A stretch of 64,000 nt of DNA, from positions 744,001 through 808,000 of the forward strand of contig VICG01000009.1 in the NCBI GenBank assembly GCA_008692225.1, written 5' to 3'. A program made the translations under genes and the position numbers. Of this stretch, positions 25,900 through 35,897 are shown one piece after another. Below the pieces are notes generated by a model that saw only the letters and a list, made by a program, of their open reading frames with translations, did no database searches and was not told the DNA's origin. The number at the start of each line of letters is the position of its first letter. The first letter of the stretch is position 1. Source of the stretch: Monilinia fructicola (taxonomy: Eukaryota > Ascomycota > Leotiomycetes > Helotiales > Sclerotiniaceae).

Positions 25900-26990
25900 T
25901 ACTATGACATCCCATAAGAATCTTAACAGCAAAAACTAAGCAAAGATATCTTACCCACCGTTAGGGCTTTACACAATCCTCGAATTCTATAGCGGAAAAG
26001 CGAGGATGAGCTTTTCTCCTCTTTTAAGAAACGAACATCTCAAGATGGACCTAGTACAGGAGAATGAGACTCCAACAACATCCATCGCATTTTCCCAGGT
26101 ACCCGCCACACTTATTAGTCTCTCGTTAGAGAGCATTTAGAATTGCAGCATCACTCTCCGAGAGTAGTTGCCTTCAATGCTTGGGAAGACGGCGTCGAAG
26201 TATAGAAATACGTGAGCAGTGGCGCTCTTATATCGCAGGTCAGATTGTATGGTACGAAGTTCAGAGAGATCAACTAATGAATGCATTTGGCCATGATGAT
26301 GAAGGCAATCTATAATCAATTTCATCATGGAGGGGCAGGTAGCTTCTCAATGATATTAATCAAGCCGAAGAGCAGCAGCACCATCTCGAGAGTCCCCGGT
26401 CAAATCACAAGCCAAGCTGGTGATTGACTATTATTCTTTCGTGAAGCCCATTGATGTGACCAACACTTCAAAAAGTATAACGTTCTCATGAAGGCTTCAT
26501 ATCGACTCTCAAGCAATGGTCTTAATGCTTTAATTCAAATGGAACAGTCCTCCATCACCTTCCAGCAACGACTTGGAAACGTATTTGTGATACTCAGCTA
26601 TGTCCATGACTGCCCACAAATTTGCTAAATGCTCGTTAATCCTTCACGATACGAGTAGCGTCGTTGATGTGGATCTGCTGGTCTATGAAAGCACAGGATT
26701 GAGAGTAGCAGACGCGTCAACGATCCCACTTATTCCACGCGCCCATACATGATCGAAGGTACCGATTACGGAAGAGGTGTGCTCACACTCTCCCCCGATA
26801 TCTTGTTTATAAACGGAATGCTTACCCGTAAGGAGGCAGCGGATCTTATGACCTCAAGAGATATCTGATCTTGAATACATAGCGCATCAATCCAAGCCTA
26901 GCATTATTAAATACCACAGAGTGTCAGGATAGATGCCTTCCAAACTGTACTTTTGATTTAGACCATTACCTGTAGCTTTCCCAAGGATAC
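25900..26990 (-). pseudogene. Gene relic of normal composition, unidentified
   Basis: Composition is ordinary (about 45-50 % GC by eye), unlike the block to its left, but no frame is open for more than 63 codons. On the minus strand short protein-like runs occur: AWIDALCIQ at about 26,872-26,899, which resembles the WIDALCI core of fungal HET (heterokaryon incompatibility) domains; NLWAVMDIAEYHKYVSKSLL at about 26,560-26,625; and a 63-codon stretch at 26,137-26,328. They lie in different frames with stops between them. The HET link rests on one short motif, and the other characteristic HET motif (GWT.QE-like) was not found. It could equally be non-coding. Confidence 0.3.
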
Positions 26991-26995
26991 TTACC

Positions 26996-28372
26996 CTATA
27001 CATCTATTGATATAAACTCTGCATCATGTTCTAGTAACGAACCTCTTTTGATCGGTTCAAGAATCTGAAAGTCCATTCTAGATGGAAGCTCATCTTGCGT
27101 CCAATGTATCATCCCGTATCTAAGCCAATCTGCATACGTTCCAGGTACAACATCAGAACCATCATTATTTCTCCATAGCGATCCCAAGGTTTCTCCAAAC
27201 ACACGCAAGATAAGACCATGAGCTAATTTGAAACCAAAACTCCTTTTCAAGCATGCTTCCACAATCTTCCTTGCCTCCATTTGCTGTGTACTCTCTACTT
27301 CACCGCTACGAGGAATTGAGAGAGACATTAGATCAAAAGCCTTTCGCCCATCCCAAGCCGTGAGTTCGTTGATAAGCTGTGAACCTTCCATATACTCAAT
27401 GGCATATACATGCTCGGCGGAATACTTTGGCCCATCCCAGTTGTCTTTTTCGTCAATTAGCCCCATTACCATAGTCATTGCTTGACCTTGAATAATATAA
27501 TCTGTCAATAATTTGCTGCATTCCTCAGCTGAGATTATCCTCCCGTCCTCCTCAATTGTGAACGAACCCCCCATCAACTTGACCCCTTTCAACAAAGGGC
27601 TAGAGTGCATCCCCTCCGTACTAGTTTTCCCACCATCTGCATTCCATAACGCCAGTAACAGTTTGTGCCATCTCTCAACCATAGGATTGTTTTGTTTAGA
27701 CGCAAGAAAGTAGTTTGTGAGACAGCGTTCTTCAATGGTCCCTGCATTATAAGACAATATCTCAAATGGCGAGGCATCATTGTCGATTGTTTCCCGCCAC
27801 ATACGATCCAAGTCACCAATCTGCATCATTCCTACGTCGGCATACACACCACCATATCTAAGTAGGAGGGGAAACCGAACGAGATCGGACGTATGTTGGG
27901 GGCCATAATCGCCACCAATAGTACCATCTACGAAAGCACGTGGGAACGTACTGAGGTCGGTAATATTGAGAAAGTTTGCAACATTGAGAGGAGAAGATGG
28001 TTGGCGATCAAGTACACGGATAGTCCAACCATGTTTTGAAAACCTCCGGTGCCAGGCGCGAATGTTTCGCTGGGTGTAATGGTGCATGTGTAGGAAACCA
28101 GAATGCCAGAAAAACCAAATATTCTTATCAGTTGAAATTGGCTTTGGATGCAAAAGATCATAATCAATTTCCGAGTCTGGTCGCAAATCAAGAAGTTCAG
28201 CTGGAATGGCGTGGACCCCCTCGGGACGAGGATAAAGATGCGATAACATGATGCTTTTTTTTGATTGTGAGGTAGTAAGTAAAGGCTTGCTTGAGGGCAT
28301 CAAAAAGGGGAAGAAGTTGGAGAAAGACGAGTAACAGAATGTGATATGAGCTGTCAAATATCCAAATATCAA
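26996..28372 (-). CDS. Caps_synth / GT32-like glycosyltransferase family protein
   Basis: An intronless frame of 458 codons. Residues from about 85 on (NIWFFWHSG, then YTQRNIRAWHRRF, GGDYGPQHTSDLVRFP, YGGVYADVGMMQIGDLD at about 171-187) match the pattern of fungal 'capsular polysaccharide synthesis' proteins, a branch of the GT32-like sugar transferases. The DxD-type donor-binding position reads ADVG, as commonly in this branch, so the second Asp of a classical DxD is absent and the activity is uncertain. The first methionine gives a hydrophobic lead (about residues 1-27). A start at Met42 (28,249) would give the usual short N-terminus before VHAIPAELL and is equally likely. The substrate is unknown. 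It is the first intact gene beside the AT-rich block, a position typical of accessory genes. Confidence 0.7.
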   Translation of the reverse strand: MIFGYLTAHITFCYSSFSNFFPFLMPSSKPLLTTSQSKKSIMLSHLYPRPEGVHAIPAELLDLRPDSEIDYDLLHPKPISTDKNIWFFWHSGFLHMHHYTQRNIRAWHRRFSKHGWTIRVLDRQPSSPLNVANFLNITDLSTFPRAFVDGTIGGDYGPQHTSDLVRFPLLLRYGGVYADVGMMQIGDLDRMWRETIDNDASPFEILSYNAGTIEERCLTNYFLASKQNNPMVERWHKLLLALWNADGGKTSTEGMHSSPLLKGVKLMGGSFTIEEDGRIISAEECSKLLTDYIIQGQAMTMVMGLIDEKDNWDGPKYSAEHVYAIEYMEGSQLINELTAWDGRKAFDLMSLSIPRSGEVESTQQMEARKIVEACLKRSFGFKLAHGLILRVFGETLGSLWRNNDGSDVVPGTYADWLRYGMIHWTQDELPSRMDFQILEPIKRGSLLEHDAEFISIDV

Positions 28373-29002
28373 AAGTCTAAGGACTTGTAGCTAATGGACG
28401 TTCGAATTGTAATGGGATATCAAGACATAGAAAGACAGAAACTACTTGGAAATGCCTTGATGTATTTATCTTCTGGAACACCTCCCTCGGATATCAATGT
28501 GGTGATGAATCTTGAACCATCATCGTACGTACATAAAGCATAAAATGGGATTGGACTGTCTATGGTCAGAATAGAGTAAAGTGTACTTCGACTCATTAAG
28601 AGCACCAAAGATGAGTCAATATGAGTCATTCCAAGGGTTTGCTAGCGGGGTCTATGATCAGGACGTAACGCTGTGCAAGTGAGTAGTTCTATAGCTACAA
28701 GTAGTTCTATCAAAGGTTGAAGGTATCTAGGTAAATACATAAAAGAGGTAGGCTTATTAAAGCTTGCCAGACCAGACCAGACCAGACTGGAAAGAGGTAG
28801 AAATATTAATTTTGATCGTAAAAGCGTTGATTTGTATGTATTGTCCTCTAACCTCTCTTCTTTTATACAATTCTAAGTGATTCACCGTACGGAACCAAAA
28901 TTCCTATAAAAAGCCGGTGAATCAACGTTTTTTTAACAATATTATATTTTATAAACATATAGATATATATAAATAATCTAGATTATATTATTATTCTTCT
29001 AT

Positions 29003-29105
29003 TCTTTTATTCTTTTATTCTTTTATTCTTTTATTCTTTTATTCTTTTATTCTTTTATTCTTTTATCTTTTATTCTTTTATTCTTTTATTCTTTTATTCT
29101 TTATT
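29003..29105 (+). repeat. TTTTATTC tandem array
   Basis: About 12 units of ATTCTTTT in direct tandem, with one or two short units near 29,065 and 29,098. Confidence 0.9.
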
Positions 29106-29691
29106 CTATTAAAAGTAAATTAAAATTATTTTATTAAAATTTAAAAATAAAGTAAATTATTTTTTTCATTTACTTTTTTCTTTATTTTATCGCTCTTTTT
29201 AATATTAATACTTTAAATAAACTTAATGACTTTAGATCTCTAAATAGCTTTAATAATAATAATAATACTTATAATTATAATTATAATCGTTTAAATAATT
29301 ATTTAGATAATTATTTAAATAATTATTTAGATAATTATTTAAATAATTATAAAACCTCTAAAACTAAATTATCTTTTATAATAATAATCTTTTAAAAGAG
29401 TTATATTAAATTATTCTTTTACTTTTTAATATATAAGCTATTTAAAGGTTTTTTATATATCTTTATATAACTCTATTATGAAAATATATAGATCGTAAAT
29501 AAAATTAGGTTTTTAATATAAAATCTATTAACTATTAAAAGGTTAGAATTTTAATCCCGTAGGATTAATTAGATAATCGAAGAATAAGTTTAAAGATTAT
29601 TCACTCTATTATTATACGTAGCGTTTTTTATAAAGTGATAATTAAGCGATGACTAAACTATTAAAATCATTCTTATAATACCTATAGTATA

Positions 29692-30078
29692 GTAGAACCT
29701 GGGTATAAAGGACTACGTTATACGGGATTTCTTAATATATAGGATTTTTATTCTAACTTTAGTAATTTTTATATAAGAGAACGGCATTTTTTAACTTTAA
29801 GGAAATAGAATAGATTATTACGAGTTCCGTATAAGATTAAAGATCTTATTAATCATTATACTAAGATTAATAAAGAAATAATCTACTTATAATTAATAAG
29901 GAATAATTCGAATAATAATTAATTATATAATTTTTTTTATAAAATTACTAAGGGTATTAAAGATATATAACTAAGCTAATTTTGTTAATGCTTTATTACC
30001 TAATCTAAATATACGAGAATTATAAATATATAGGATTTAATTAATTTAATTTTTTAATCCCTTATAACTAGGTTCTAC
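29692..30078. mobile_element. MITE family F4 (387 bp, TA-flanked)
   Basis: The left end GTAGAACCTGGGTATAAAGG and right end CCCTTATAACTAGGTTCTAC are inverted copies over about 20 bp, with TA directly outside both. The interior is AT-rich and non-coding. The AGTAGAACCT-type terminus and TA target fit a pogo/Tc1-like non-autonomous element (inference). Single copy here. Confidence 0.75.
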
Positions 30079-31150
30079 TATATGCATTAACTTATATTAA
30101 GCGAAAGGCCTTTTCATACTAAAATACATCTATTTTACTTAAGATATTTATATACTATAAATAGAATTATAATAAAATATTTTTAATCTAATAATAATTT
30201 TTATAAAAAGATAAAAAAATTAAAGTCTTATAAGCTAAAAAGTTTTATTTATAGAATTATATAACTTTAAAAATAAATTAATTTTAAATTTATAATTATA
30301 TTATCGTAGAAATAATATAAAAATATAATTTTTTAACTTTCCTATTTGAAATATTAATCAAATTGTTTTTAAGAATTTTTAAAAATTTCTAAATTTTTTT
30401 AGAAATAAATTATAAGTATATTTGATTATATATTAATATTTAAAAAGTTACGATCTAAGGTATTTTCGATACTTTTATTATTATAAGAAATCTTATGATT
30501 TATTATAGTAGATAAATTTTGGTATAAAAGTGAAGTAAGTAAAATATAAGTTAATTAGTACTATAGTAGTTCTACTCGAGTAAAGAGAATTAGATAAACC
30601 AACTTTTATGCCTAGATGTACAACCATCAATCAAATGTATACCTAAGAACTTTGTGCTTCTTTCTTTCGCAACTCATATACCGATGTTATTGCTTATTTG
30701 TCTAAAAGTGCACTTTTTTCATATATCAATGATTCGTCAGGGCCTTGAAGTCCACTCTCATGTGTATCTATATTAGACACTTTGACATGATGACATCACA
30801 TTATTGTTTGTATCAATATAATATAAACAATTGATATTTGGTGATTAAATCACTAAAATGCTATGCACATACACCAATCGCTATTCGTATACACCAAAGC
30901 AAGTCCTGTTTATCCCAAAAGAAGCTCGGCTTCTTGCTATACCTGCAGTCATCCATCCGCTCGCATGTGAATATGCAAGGTCAGTTCCAGCGATACACCC
31001 AAATGAACTCCTGCTTGTACTTCTCATGATGGAGACAGGTGAAATTGATAAATGAAACCACCCCTGGCAGTGCAATTCCATAATATATCTACTTCTAAGA
31101 CTCCACTACACAGATGTACATACTCCTTCGCATGACTCGCAAGTCCCTTT

Positions 31151-32809
31151 TTAGCGCATCATGTCCAGTTGGCGTGTCTCGTTCTTCTGGTTCACGTTCC
31201 AGCTCCTCTCATCAATATCGTTTCCTACCGCTATAGTCCTGCCAGCCGATTCACTTGGCACGTCCCTCCCAATCAGCCCCAAGAATGCTCGTAGGTCTTT
31301 CCGGACGGTTGCCAAAACTGCCATGCAATCGCCACAGATTCTCAAACAGCACCATGTGCATTTCCATTGCTGTTCAAAGTCTGCCTTGGAGCAAGTTTGG
31401 CACTGTAGGGGGCATACGTTGTTCCGTGACCGTCGCATAAATCTGTGGCTCTGATAACAATCGAGGTGTTGGGATGTAATGGGAGGAGCGGGCAGAACCG
31501 TTCCAGGAGCGGGAAGTGAGGATGGAGACAAGGGGAAATAGGAGTAAGATAGAGACGTTGCACGAGAGGTCGTAGTTCGGGAAGTCTGACGAGGATGAGG
31601 TTTTGTTGCCATAGTCGGTGTTGTCGATGTGACGGACGGTGAGGAGGGTGCTGGTTCGAGCGGGGGTGAGGGCTGAGGTGTAAGGATGGTTTTTGTGGCA
31701 TGTGGCTTTTGGGGTTGCGGAGAGCGGACAACGCCTGGAAGAGATGTGATGGTCAAGGTTTCAGATGGATCCCGAGAGTGATTGCTGTTCAAGAGGTTGG
31801 GCACGAGTGGCAACTCCGCAAGAGGTGACAGACCGCCTGCCGTGGGAACGGAAATACCATGTGTGTGACCATCATCAGACCTTATGGATACTTGATGTGC
31901 GGTTGATAGATCGCGAGGTGTAGGAGGAGAAAACACTTGGGGCGAAGGTGGTTGACTTTTGTTTTTCCCTGATATTAAATACTCGGGTGTTGGTAGACGA
32001 TCGTGGGGAGAGTTTGACGTATTGACTTCTCTAACATGTCGGGGTTGATCCGCATTACGGTCGCTGTGCCTGATAGATTCATCGGTCTGATCTGTGGCTT
32101 TTCGTTTGCTGATGTCTTTCGGCTTCGATATTTTTGCTCCCATCGGCGGAACTGCTGGTGCTTGGGGTGCTTCACGAGCTGGTATAGGACCTCGTTCTCG
32201 ATCTGTGAGTCCTCGAGATTGGAGTGGCTGATTAGGTAGTTTGGGCAAGGAACGATCGTGTAGTGGGTTGACGTTTTTGGAAGGAGGATTCGCGGTTGAG
32301 CCGTTGCTTTTTTGTAGTTTCAAATCCGGAAATTCAATCCCCTTCTGAGTCACTAAAGATCTCCGTCTCCAGATTTCTTGCCCCGGAGACGATCTCAGAC
32401 TTGATATCGATCTCGGACTACCCAAATTTTTGTTTGGTGTTTCAGGAGATATCTCTCTCTGTTCATCTCTCTCTGGTATTGGTGGAGTTTTACGGAACTC
32501 GGATCCAGCATAACTGAGTGAATCTTTTGTAAAGTTGCTATCCCTAGAGAGACTGCGAGAAAGTATGGATTCAGAGTATCCCGACGATGAGATGCTTGCG
32601 ATTGAAGTCTTTTTGGATGCACTAGACGTACTTCCAACAGCTCGACGTGGAATGGACATTGCCCTTGAGCTTTTTCCTTCCGGTAAAGAAGGCAACGTCT
32701 TCGATACTATTGTTTGATTCGGATCTATTAACTCTGTTGGAGCATTAGGAAGTGCCTTGGTATACCTCGAGTGGGGATCTCGATATAGTGAGTTGATTGC
32801 TGTGTTCAT
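31151..32809 (-). CDS. Ser/Pro-rich protein with C-terminal Cys cluster, function unknown
   Basis: A single open frame of 552 codons. Residues 1-440 are low-complexity, rich in Ser, Pro, Arg and Thr, with many SP/TP sites and PxxP-like runs, so probably disordered. Residues about 460-495 contain CPLQCQTC, then KCTWCCLRICGDC: at least eight cysteines in CxxC-type spacing, a likely zinc-binding module. A short conserved-looking helix follows (VRKDLRAFLGLI). No known family is recognised. The start MNTAINSLYRDPHSRYTKALP is the first Met and is followed by an immediately protein-like sequence. Several long open frames on the opposite strand are shadows of its composition. Orthology to other fungi is expected but not shown here. 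Confidence 0.65.
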   Translation of the reverse strand: MNTAINSLYRDPHSRYTKALPNAPTELIDPNQTIVSKTLPSLPEGKSSRAMSIPRRAVGSTSSASKKTSIASISSSGYSESILSRSLSRDSNFTKDSLSYAGSEFRKTPPIPERDEQREISPETPNKNLGSPRSISSLRSSPGQEIWRRRSLVTQKGIEFPDLKLQKSNGSTANPPSKNVNPLHDRSLPKLPNQPLQSRGLTDRERGPIPAREAPQAPAVPPMGAKISKPKDISKRKATDQTDESIRHSDRNADQPRHVREVNTSNSPHDRLPTPEYLISGKNKSQPPSPQVFSPPTPRDLSTAHQVSIRSDDGHTHGISVPTAGGLSPLAELPLVPNLLNSNHSRDPSETLTITSLPGVVRSPQPQKPHATKTILTPQPSPPLEPAPSSPSVTSTTPTMATKPHPRQTSRTTTSRATSLSYSYFPLSPSSLPAPGTVLPAPPITSQHLDCYQSHRFMRRSRNNVCPLQCQTCSKADFEQQWKCTWCCLRICGDCMAVLATVRKDLRAFLGLIGRDVPSESAGRTIAVGNDIDERSWNVNQKNETRQLDMMR

Positions 32810-34145
32810 GTTGATTCTTAAGTATTTCCCTCAGCTCTTCTTGTCAATACTTGATAGGATTTTGATTGTTCAAATATCAATCAGATCAATCTTGCAACCG
32901 TCAGATAAATAAATGAAATCAAAAGCCAAAGATACAAAATCCACACATATTCGATTTAACTTTGATATTTTGATACGACATAAAACAAGGTCGTCAGCCA
33001 GGATCCCCTGAAATTCTCAAACAGCGGAATGATGAGATAGGAACTTCACAAGGGCGTGTATGGACTAGATCACTTGCAATAAGTTCATGCATTTCCCAGG
33101 TTGTTTGACTAAACTTCTTATTGAATGTGTTCTATATATGCATGGATGAAGATATTGATGATGATGAAATTGAAACCGACGAGAAGTTCTAGAATGAGAT
33201 TGAAAAGAGAGCAAAGGATAGGAGAGAAAAGCCGAAAGTTGAATGAGGTCAATTATTAATGGGAAAATCCATGGGACAATCCTTTTCATTGTTGATTATA
33301 AGCAAATTCCCGAGAGATGAGACGAGATGAGAGATGAGATAGGTGATACTTTTGAGATGGGATGGGATGGGATGATAGAGTTCTATGGATATCCATGGAT
33401 CTTAGCAGCTTTCTTTCATGGCGCTCGGAGTTCGGTGGTGGTTTTGATGTATGTTTTGGTAATAAATGGTAGAAGAGCGTTTCTGTTTTCTTGTTCCTTG
33501 TCTGTTTGAACTTGGATGTTGAAGAGTTACAGGAGGAAGGATATGGAGACTTGTACTCCGTAGTACCGAAAAGTAAGTAGTATAGTGGTGATGGCGATGG
33601 TGATGATGATGATGATGATGGTGTTGTTGTTGTCGTTGTTGTTGTTGATGATAATAATTTTCCGTAGCTAAAAGCTAGATAGATACGCCAAGGCGGGTTG
33701 ATAGATTGATTTATCATACAGTTCAGAGTTATCTATAGCTCAAGAATAAGATCTTCAAGATCTTCGAGTTTCTCTTAACTTGGGAGAGAGGGGTAAGTAA
33801 GTTAATTACTGACTGTACAGAGAGTACCACTGGTGTACTGTATTGTATGAGTCGGACTGATGACTTTCGACGTATGCATGAAATGCAATGCAATGCAATG
33901 TAAAGTACTCGAGTAATTGTGATATGATGTGATGTGATTTGGTTCGATTTGATGCGATGTGATTACATAATTATATGTATTCTATGTATTTCATACATTT
34001 GGGCGATAGGATCTAGGACTCTTTTACGACATTTAACTTGTAATTAAGCTCCTAGTACTCGAGTAGTAATTAAGTCTTCAAGTAGCAACCTTGGAAGTCA
34101 TTATTTAAATATCAATCTAGAGAGTATTAGGTAGATAGTACTAGT

Positions 34146-34275
34146 TAGTATATAAGTATATAAGTATATAAGTATATAAGTATATAAGTATATAAGTATA
34201 TAGTATATAAGTATATAAGTATATAAGTATATAAGTATATAAGTATATAAGTATATAAGTATATAAGTATATAAA
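34146..34275 (+). repeat. AAGTATAT tandem array
   Basis: About 15 units of the octamer AAGTATAT, one unit shortened near 34,200, then breaking into AAATAAAT repeats to about 34,308. Confidence 0.9.
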
Positions 34276-34309
34276 TAAGTATATAAATAAATAAATAAAT
34301 AAATAAATA

Positions 34310-34606
34310 GTATATATTAAATATTAATATTACTAATTAGCTGTTTTTTTATATTAAAAAGATTATTCTATTAATATTAATTATAATTTATTATACATTT
34401 ATAAAAACTATAATTTTTAAGGTTTTTTGTAAAAAAATTAATTACTTTTTAATTCTACAATTTTTCAAGGCATTTTTTATAATATAATATCGATTTGTTA
34501 ATTTATTATCAATTTTTAAATATATAATATATAAAAAACGTGTTTTCTATATGAACGCGTTTTCGGCTAATTTTTAGCCCGGCATCGACCCAAAACAAAC
34601 GCCAAG
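34310..34606 (-). mobile_element. MITE family F3, inverted truncated copy
   Basis: The right end GACCCAAAACAAACGCCAAG followed by TA is the reverse complement of the family's CTTGGCGTTGTTTTGGGTC end. Reading leftward the similarity continues (AATAAATTAACAAATCGATA) to about 34,310, but no opposite terminus was found. It contains a less altered CGCGTTTTCGGCTAA segment. Confidence 0.6.
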
Positions 34607-34722
34607 TATTTACCTAGTATAGTACTTACTTACTACTCGAGTAACCAACAACTGCCCACCATCTTCATCCTGGTTACCAAATCAATACCTTTCGTCCCAT
34701 CACCTGCATACCCGTATATATA

Positions 34723-34975
34723 CTTGGCGTTGTTTTGGGTCAATGCCGGGCTAAAAATTAACTGAAAACGGAATTTATTTTAAAAAATTATAATAAATTA
34801 ACGAAATTCATTAAAAATTATAAAAAGAGCTTTATAGTATTATTGAGTTAAAAAATAAACGTTTAGTATATTTAAATTCTTAAAAATGAAAGTTTTATAA
34901 TATATAAAAAAAGAATTTAAAAGGTATACTATTTTGTAGATTTTTACCCCGGCATAGACCCAAAACAACACCAAG
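34723..34975 (+). mobile_element. MITE family F3, copy 2 (253 bp, TA-flanked)
   Basis: The ends CTTGGCGTTGTTTTGGGTC and GACCCAAAACAACACCAAG are inverted copies; TATA stands outside both sides, so TA is duplicated. It is almost collinear with the copy at 25,119-25,370. Unlike that copy it lies in gene-bearing DNA, yet it is as A/T-rich inside. Confidence 0.9.
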
Positions 34976-35788
34976 TATATATACTCGAGTATATGCGTAA
35001 TAGTTAGAAATCAAAGTCTTATTAATCAAGATCATCCATCTCCACGACTTATCGATTGATGAATGCTCATAAGGTTGTCTCACTTGATTGCGATAAGGAT
35101 AAAGATAAGGATAAAGATGAAGATAAAGACGGCGATAACGATAACGATAACGATAATGCACCTCGGAGTAATGTAATCAATAAAACAACACAATTAACTG
35201 ATGAGATGGATAATATGTAACAAACATATCCATGGATCTAATATTTTCTAATTACTGCACTTCTTATTATTCTTACTAATGCAGCCCTGGAGGTTGTATA
35301 TGTACTGTATATATATATATATCTCAATCGAACACAACAGCAATTTTATCTGATTCTATTGATAAAAGACTTCAACGTCATATGTACATACGATGATATA
35401 TGTATATATATATATATATACATATAAATTTCCATCTTTCTATATAATAAATATATACAATATATCCCACCTGTTCAATCATTTACGCCCATCTAAATTT
35501 TGCCAACAATCAATCAATGTACCCAGAGACTTACCGCAACTCCTTAATCATTTTCTTCTCCATAACTGCTGCAATGCTCTGTTGTACGTCCACCAGCTCT
35601 TATTCCTCGAGTAGTGTGGGTGCGTTGCGGTGCGTTGCGGTGTCAATCATAATAAATAAACATCGCTACCTACAAATAGTATTGTCGACATGTCAATATG
35701 TCAACATCAATGGATATCAACATTATCACCCTAACCATTTTCCCTCTCTGCTAACACTACGAGTACTTACTTGCCTATACTCAAATCA

Positions 35789-35850
35789 TTCAATTCATTC
35801 AATTCATTCAATTCATTCAATTCATTCAATTCATTCAATTCAACTTAATC
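35789..35850 (+). repeat. ATTCA tandem array in the 5' flank
   Basis: Runs of TTCAATTCATTCAATTCA directly precede (about 50 bp) the ATG at 35,898, probably within the promoter or 5' UTR of that gene. Confidence 0.85.
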
Positions 35851-35897
35851 AACTCAACTCAACTCAATCAATTCAATACATACAGAGAATTTAAATC

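Larger units (their letters stand above)
28373..31150. other. Intergenic region with a second AT-rich, RIP-like island
   Basis: From 28,373 to about 28,920 the sequence is of ordinary composition without a convincing gene; short direct repeats ACCAG occur near 28,770-28,785. From about 28,920 to 30,600 it is AT-rich and RIP-like, holding a TTTTATTC array, a palindromic TTTAAATAATTATTTAGATAA-type run near 29,290-29,350, and the F4 element. From 30,600 to 31,150 ordinary composition returns, presumably the 3' flank of the next gene. Confidence 0.6.
32810..35897. other. Intergenic region with microsatellites and two F3 MITEs
   Basis: No convincing gene. It contains GAT/GTT triplet runs at about 33,590-33,655, the AAGTATAT array, a short AT-rich RIP-like patch (about 34,280-34,610), two F3 elements facing each other across 116 bp, GATAAG/GATAAC runs near 35,095-35,155, alternating TA near 35,310 and 35,400, and an ATTCA array just before the next start codon. 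Antisense open frames at 33,065-33,717 are repeat-driven. Confidence 0.6.

Noticed and set aside
34146..34275. CRISPR-like array
   Set aside because: The AAGTATAT units are contiguous with no spacers, in a fungal genome; it is a simple tandem repeat. The same applies to the arrays at 29,003 and 42,900.
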